A stretch of DNA of 64,000 nt from Helichrysum umbraculigerum (taxonomy: Eukaryota > Streptophyta > Magnoliopsida > Asterales > Asteraceae): NCBI GenBank assembly GCA_949592205.1, contig CATIUR010000003.1:168257759-168321758 (forward strand), given 5' to 3'. The notes beneath the pieces are model-generated. The model worked only from the letters and a program-made list of their open reading frames with translations. It was not told the origin of the DNA and did not search any database. Below, one piece after another: positions 61,044-64,000 of the stretch (positions are counted from its first letter, which is position 1; each line of letters starts with the position of its first letter). The translations under genes were made by a program, and so were the position numbers.

Positions 61044-63065
61044 TATAACACCCCTCGTTTCATTATAAACAATTAATATAATAATGGCGACTCGGAAGCG
61101 TATATTTAAAACATACTGTCAATGTACTCAAAATGTCAATAAACTTTTTCAAACTAAATACATGACATTTCAACAAACTCGGTGTTATATAATTCAAAAC
61201 GTCTCTTTAGTTATCAAAATAACATCAGAGTAAAAGCCTGTCAAACATTCCATCCAGTCCAACAACTTCCTGCCCTGCCCAATATGTCCCATCTATTTCA
61301 ACCTGCAGGCAGAACTGTGGTGAGGTTAGCAGAAAGCTAAGTGAATGAAACTATAAGCAACAGTACAACCTAGCATAATAATCTGTTTACATCAAATAAC
61401 AATAAACAGAAAATCAATCATTCACTCGACATCCAATCAATGTCAAGCTACACCAATCAAACATTATCAATCGTCATACACGCAACATCATGAGGATCGG
61501 TGGTCCCTGAGACACCCTAATACCGGTTTGGCACTCAAGGAACTCTTATCAATCATCTGTATTGGCCCATACAGATCTACCGATAACTTGTTGTTGATCA
61601 CACACGACCTAGATCTCTAAACCAACATTTCAAGTTTCCGAGATCTCCTGTCGTCTACAACAACAACAAGCCCAACCATCAAATCAAGTTGACCTCAGAA
61701 TCTTACATACTAGCTCAATCAGCCAAGTAAGCAACTATTTAAACTATCATAGCAAAATATCTCAACAGATGCATCATATCAAAGTAATACTATAAATTTC
61801 TTGTTGTAAATCAAATCATTACAACTAAATCACACTGAGGTTACAGATCCACTCACCGACTACCTCAGCCGCAAGCTCAGAAGTCTAATATTACTGAGCC
61901 TTCTCCACATCTGAGAATACAATCAATTAAATAATAAGTTAGTAACTTGTCTCAACTGATAATACTTAGGTAATTAATATCGTTACACAATCATAACATA
62001 ATTACATGAATCCAATGATCTCTAAGATCACAGCAAACAAAAGTTCAATTCGGAACAAAATCAAAAAGTCCCGAAATAAGGTCCAAAAACTGTAAAATGC
62101 CATTTTCGACCCCTAAACGACCTCGAATGTCCAAAAACTGACTAGGCTATATCATATAGCTTTGATCAGTGGGTCGTTTTCGAGTGACCATGTAAATTTC
62201 AGCCCAATCGGAGTTTAAAGATAATTTGTCAATTTTTCCGTGGCAAAAATCACTACTAAACACTTATGCACTTTTGAAATTTTACAAAAAGTACTGACAA
62301 ACGCGATCCAGAAAACAATGGTGGGATCGCGTTCCTATTTGTAAAATCATTCTGTGATAATTTATAACTAAGCAACTCCGGACAAATTCTTGGGATCGCG
62401 TTTGAGCCTTTTTCAGCTCATCTTCATCCCTGATCAAACCCTAACCTACGGGTTTAATACCCAAAACACTCAAAACTCGATTTCAAACCGTTATATATCA
62501 CAATTAACTTCGTATAAACATTATATAACAGTTATAACATGATTTCTAACATCTAATTCTTCAAAATCATCAATTCACCCTATTTCAATCAAAATCAAAT
62601 TCTTAAATACTCAAGAACACTTACTGATTGAAGAATATACTGATGATAATCTGTCCATGGTGAAGTTTCACGAGAATCACAACTTCCTGATTTGATTTCT
62701 AATTTGATTTGGAGGTTTTCTGAGAGTTTCTGTGAGTTTTGAAGTTTCTAAATGAACTTTCCTAAAATGGAAAGTTAAATATATAGTCGGTTCACAAACC
62801 GCCTTCAATATACGGGTATAATTTAATACCCCATCTCAATCTATTGTCTGAAACCCGAAAATCATTTGCGAGTCCAAACATTTTATTGCACCGTCAACTA
62901 TATTAATTTACAACAATTAATAATTTACTTATCACATTGGAATATTCGACTCCTATTCCAATTATTTCAACTATTTCAAACAATATTATTTCCAAACACG
63001 TTTAAATACATATTTAAATCAAGAATTAATATATAAACATCTAGGTCCATTTCGAGGATGTTACA
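61044..63065 (-). mobile_element. Solo LTR E (LARD family)
   Basis: On the minus strand it runs TGTAACATCCTCG to GGGGTGTTATA, 2022 bp. The target duplication CTTTA is perfect (61039-61043, 63066-63070). It is closest to the LTR of copy 1. It has the stem-loop (61875-61899), acceptor-like site at 61911 and donor-like GTAAGT at 62619-62624. In place of the AAGCCGGCGGCTT cluster it has two or three GGGATCGCGTT motifs around 62300-62402. Confidence 0.9.
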
Positions 63066-63070
63066 CTTTA

Positions 63071-63662
63071 TTTGCGCAACACCTTTCAAAATATGTTTCA
63101 AGGTGCGCAATATAATTTCAAATTTTGTTCCAATGTGCAACGTACAATCAATAAAGCGTTAGATACAAATAAGATAAAACATGAAAAAAGGTGAAACACT
63201 TATACTCTATGTTATATTAGTTGTACATTGCACACATTGGAACGTAAATCAGAAGTATGTTGAGCATCTTGAGTATTTACAAAGTACATTGCGCACATGT
63301 GTGCATTTTAAATGGATAACTGATTTTTTTGATTTTTACCGTTTTGTATATCTAATGTCGAATATCTAATATCTAATACTATTAATAATGCATGTTAGAT
63401 GTTAAGTCTTAAAATATTATAATATATACGAATTACTCATTTACCTCCTTTTAATCCAATAACTAATATAACATTTCTTCACCTACGAAAGTTTTTATAC
63501 CAAATATAATTATTTGCATGTATATTATTGTCATAACAAAATTGTTTCAATAAATCAGAACATCTATTATATTAAGAAGAAGAAATGTTATCACAATTCA
63601 AGGATGACATGCCGTTTAACCAAAATAATGTTGCACGTAATAAATAAATATAAAAAAAATTG
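63071..63662. other. AT-rich region without a gene
   Basis: Short GTGCGCAA-type phrases recur at 63073-63140 and near 63290. No gene seen. Confidence 0.45.
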
Positions 63663-63840
63663 GTTAGAGGAATGCTAGATTCACTCAAAGTTTATAAAAT
63701 AAAATCCACAAAATGATATGGTATAATAGGTGGTCCAATCAAAAGTTACACTTTATCTCTTAATATTTATTGGTCCGCCTCAGATTGTGAATTTTATTTT
63801 TGTAAAAATATGTGAACATATCAATTGGTTATTAATGCTT
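63663..63840. mobile_element. Possible MITE
   Basis: TTTATAAAATAAAATCCACAA on the left pairs in reverse with TTGTGAATTTTATTTTTGTAAA on the right. The ends TTGGTTAGAGG and TTGGTTATTAA do not clearly form terminal repeats. About 180 bp, non-coding. Confidence 0.4.
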
Positions 63841-64000
63841 CATTGCGCAAGTAATTGCTAATTATTTATTTAGTATTTACAAATTTATAAATATGGAAAT
63901 TTTGAAAAAGGAAAAAGAAAAAGAAAAGTGAAATTCAAAATAAATACAGCATGCAAATAACTCTTTAATTAAAAAAGCTATTTTTAGGTAAGAAAAAAGA

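Overview
The window is nuclear DNA from a flowering plant, a eudicot and possibly Asteraceae. The genes are split by GT-AG introns. There is an Aux/IAA gene, a plant-type TBC Rab-GAP and a plant mobile domain gene. Telomere-like TTTAGGG blocks, MITEs, tRNA-derived SINEs and abundant Ty3/gypsy-type LTRs fill the rest. The family-level guess is weak and rests only on general repeat style.

Layout. 1-6408 is the right part of a coding-free LTR retrotransposon (LARD) with a solo LTR (A) nested in it. It ends 23 bp before the last exon of an unrecognised gene (6432-6692). 7041-8360 is a satellite with an ~89-bp unit mostly organised as 267-bp trimers. 8669-11265 (minus) is a four-exon plant mobile domain gene of MAIN/MAIL type, intact except for one extra A. 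A kinesin-light-chain-related gene fragment lies at 11718-11882. Two fold-back elements with telomere-like cores (12618-13432 and 25980-26832) bracket the best gene in the window, a 15-exon TBC Rab-GAP (13819-23410, 662 aa). A four-exon IAA29-like Aux/IAA gene follows (28377-29354, 211 aa) behind a long TC microsatellite.

From about 29.4 kb to the end I find no convincing gene. 33714-39290 is a small hAT-like DNA element carrying two solo LTRs (B, D) and a SINE with an 18-bp target duplication. 41-42.7 kb holds two MITEs and a SINE. 43055-60906 is a five-level nest: LTR G contains LTR F, which contains LTR D2, which contains LTR C, which contains a complete young 8.2-kb LARD. A perfect 5-bp target duplication can be read at each level. 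61044-63065 is another solo LTR (E).

The most interesting pattern is inside the LTRs. Several LTR families that otherwise differ share a donor-like GTAAGT or GTATGA signal and an acceptor-like TTCTCAG or TTTTAG signal 0.7-1.0 kb apart. In most families the acceptor is followed at once by a short stem-loop (ACTCAGT...ACTGAGT), whose outer pair changes from A-U to G-U to G-C. The candidate intron usually contains a cluster of GC-rich short inverted motifs whose sequence is family-specific. I propose a conserved, spliced, structured 5' leader shared by these non-coding retrotransposons. RNA evidence is needed to prove it.
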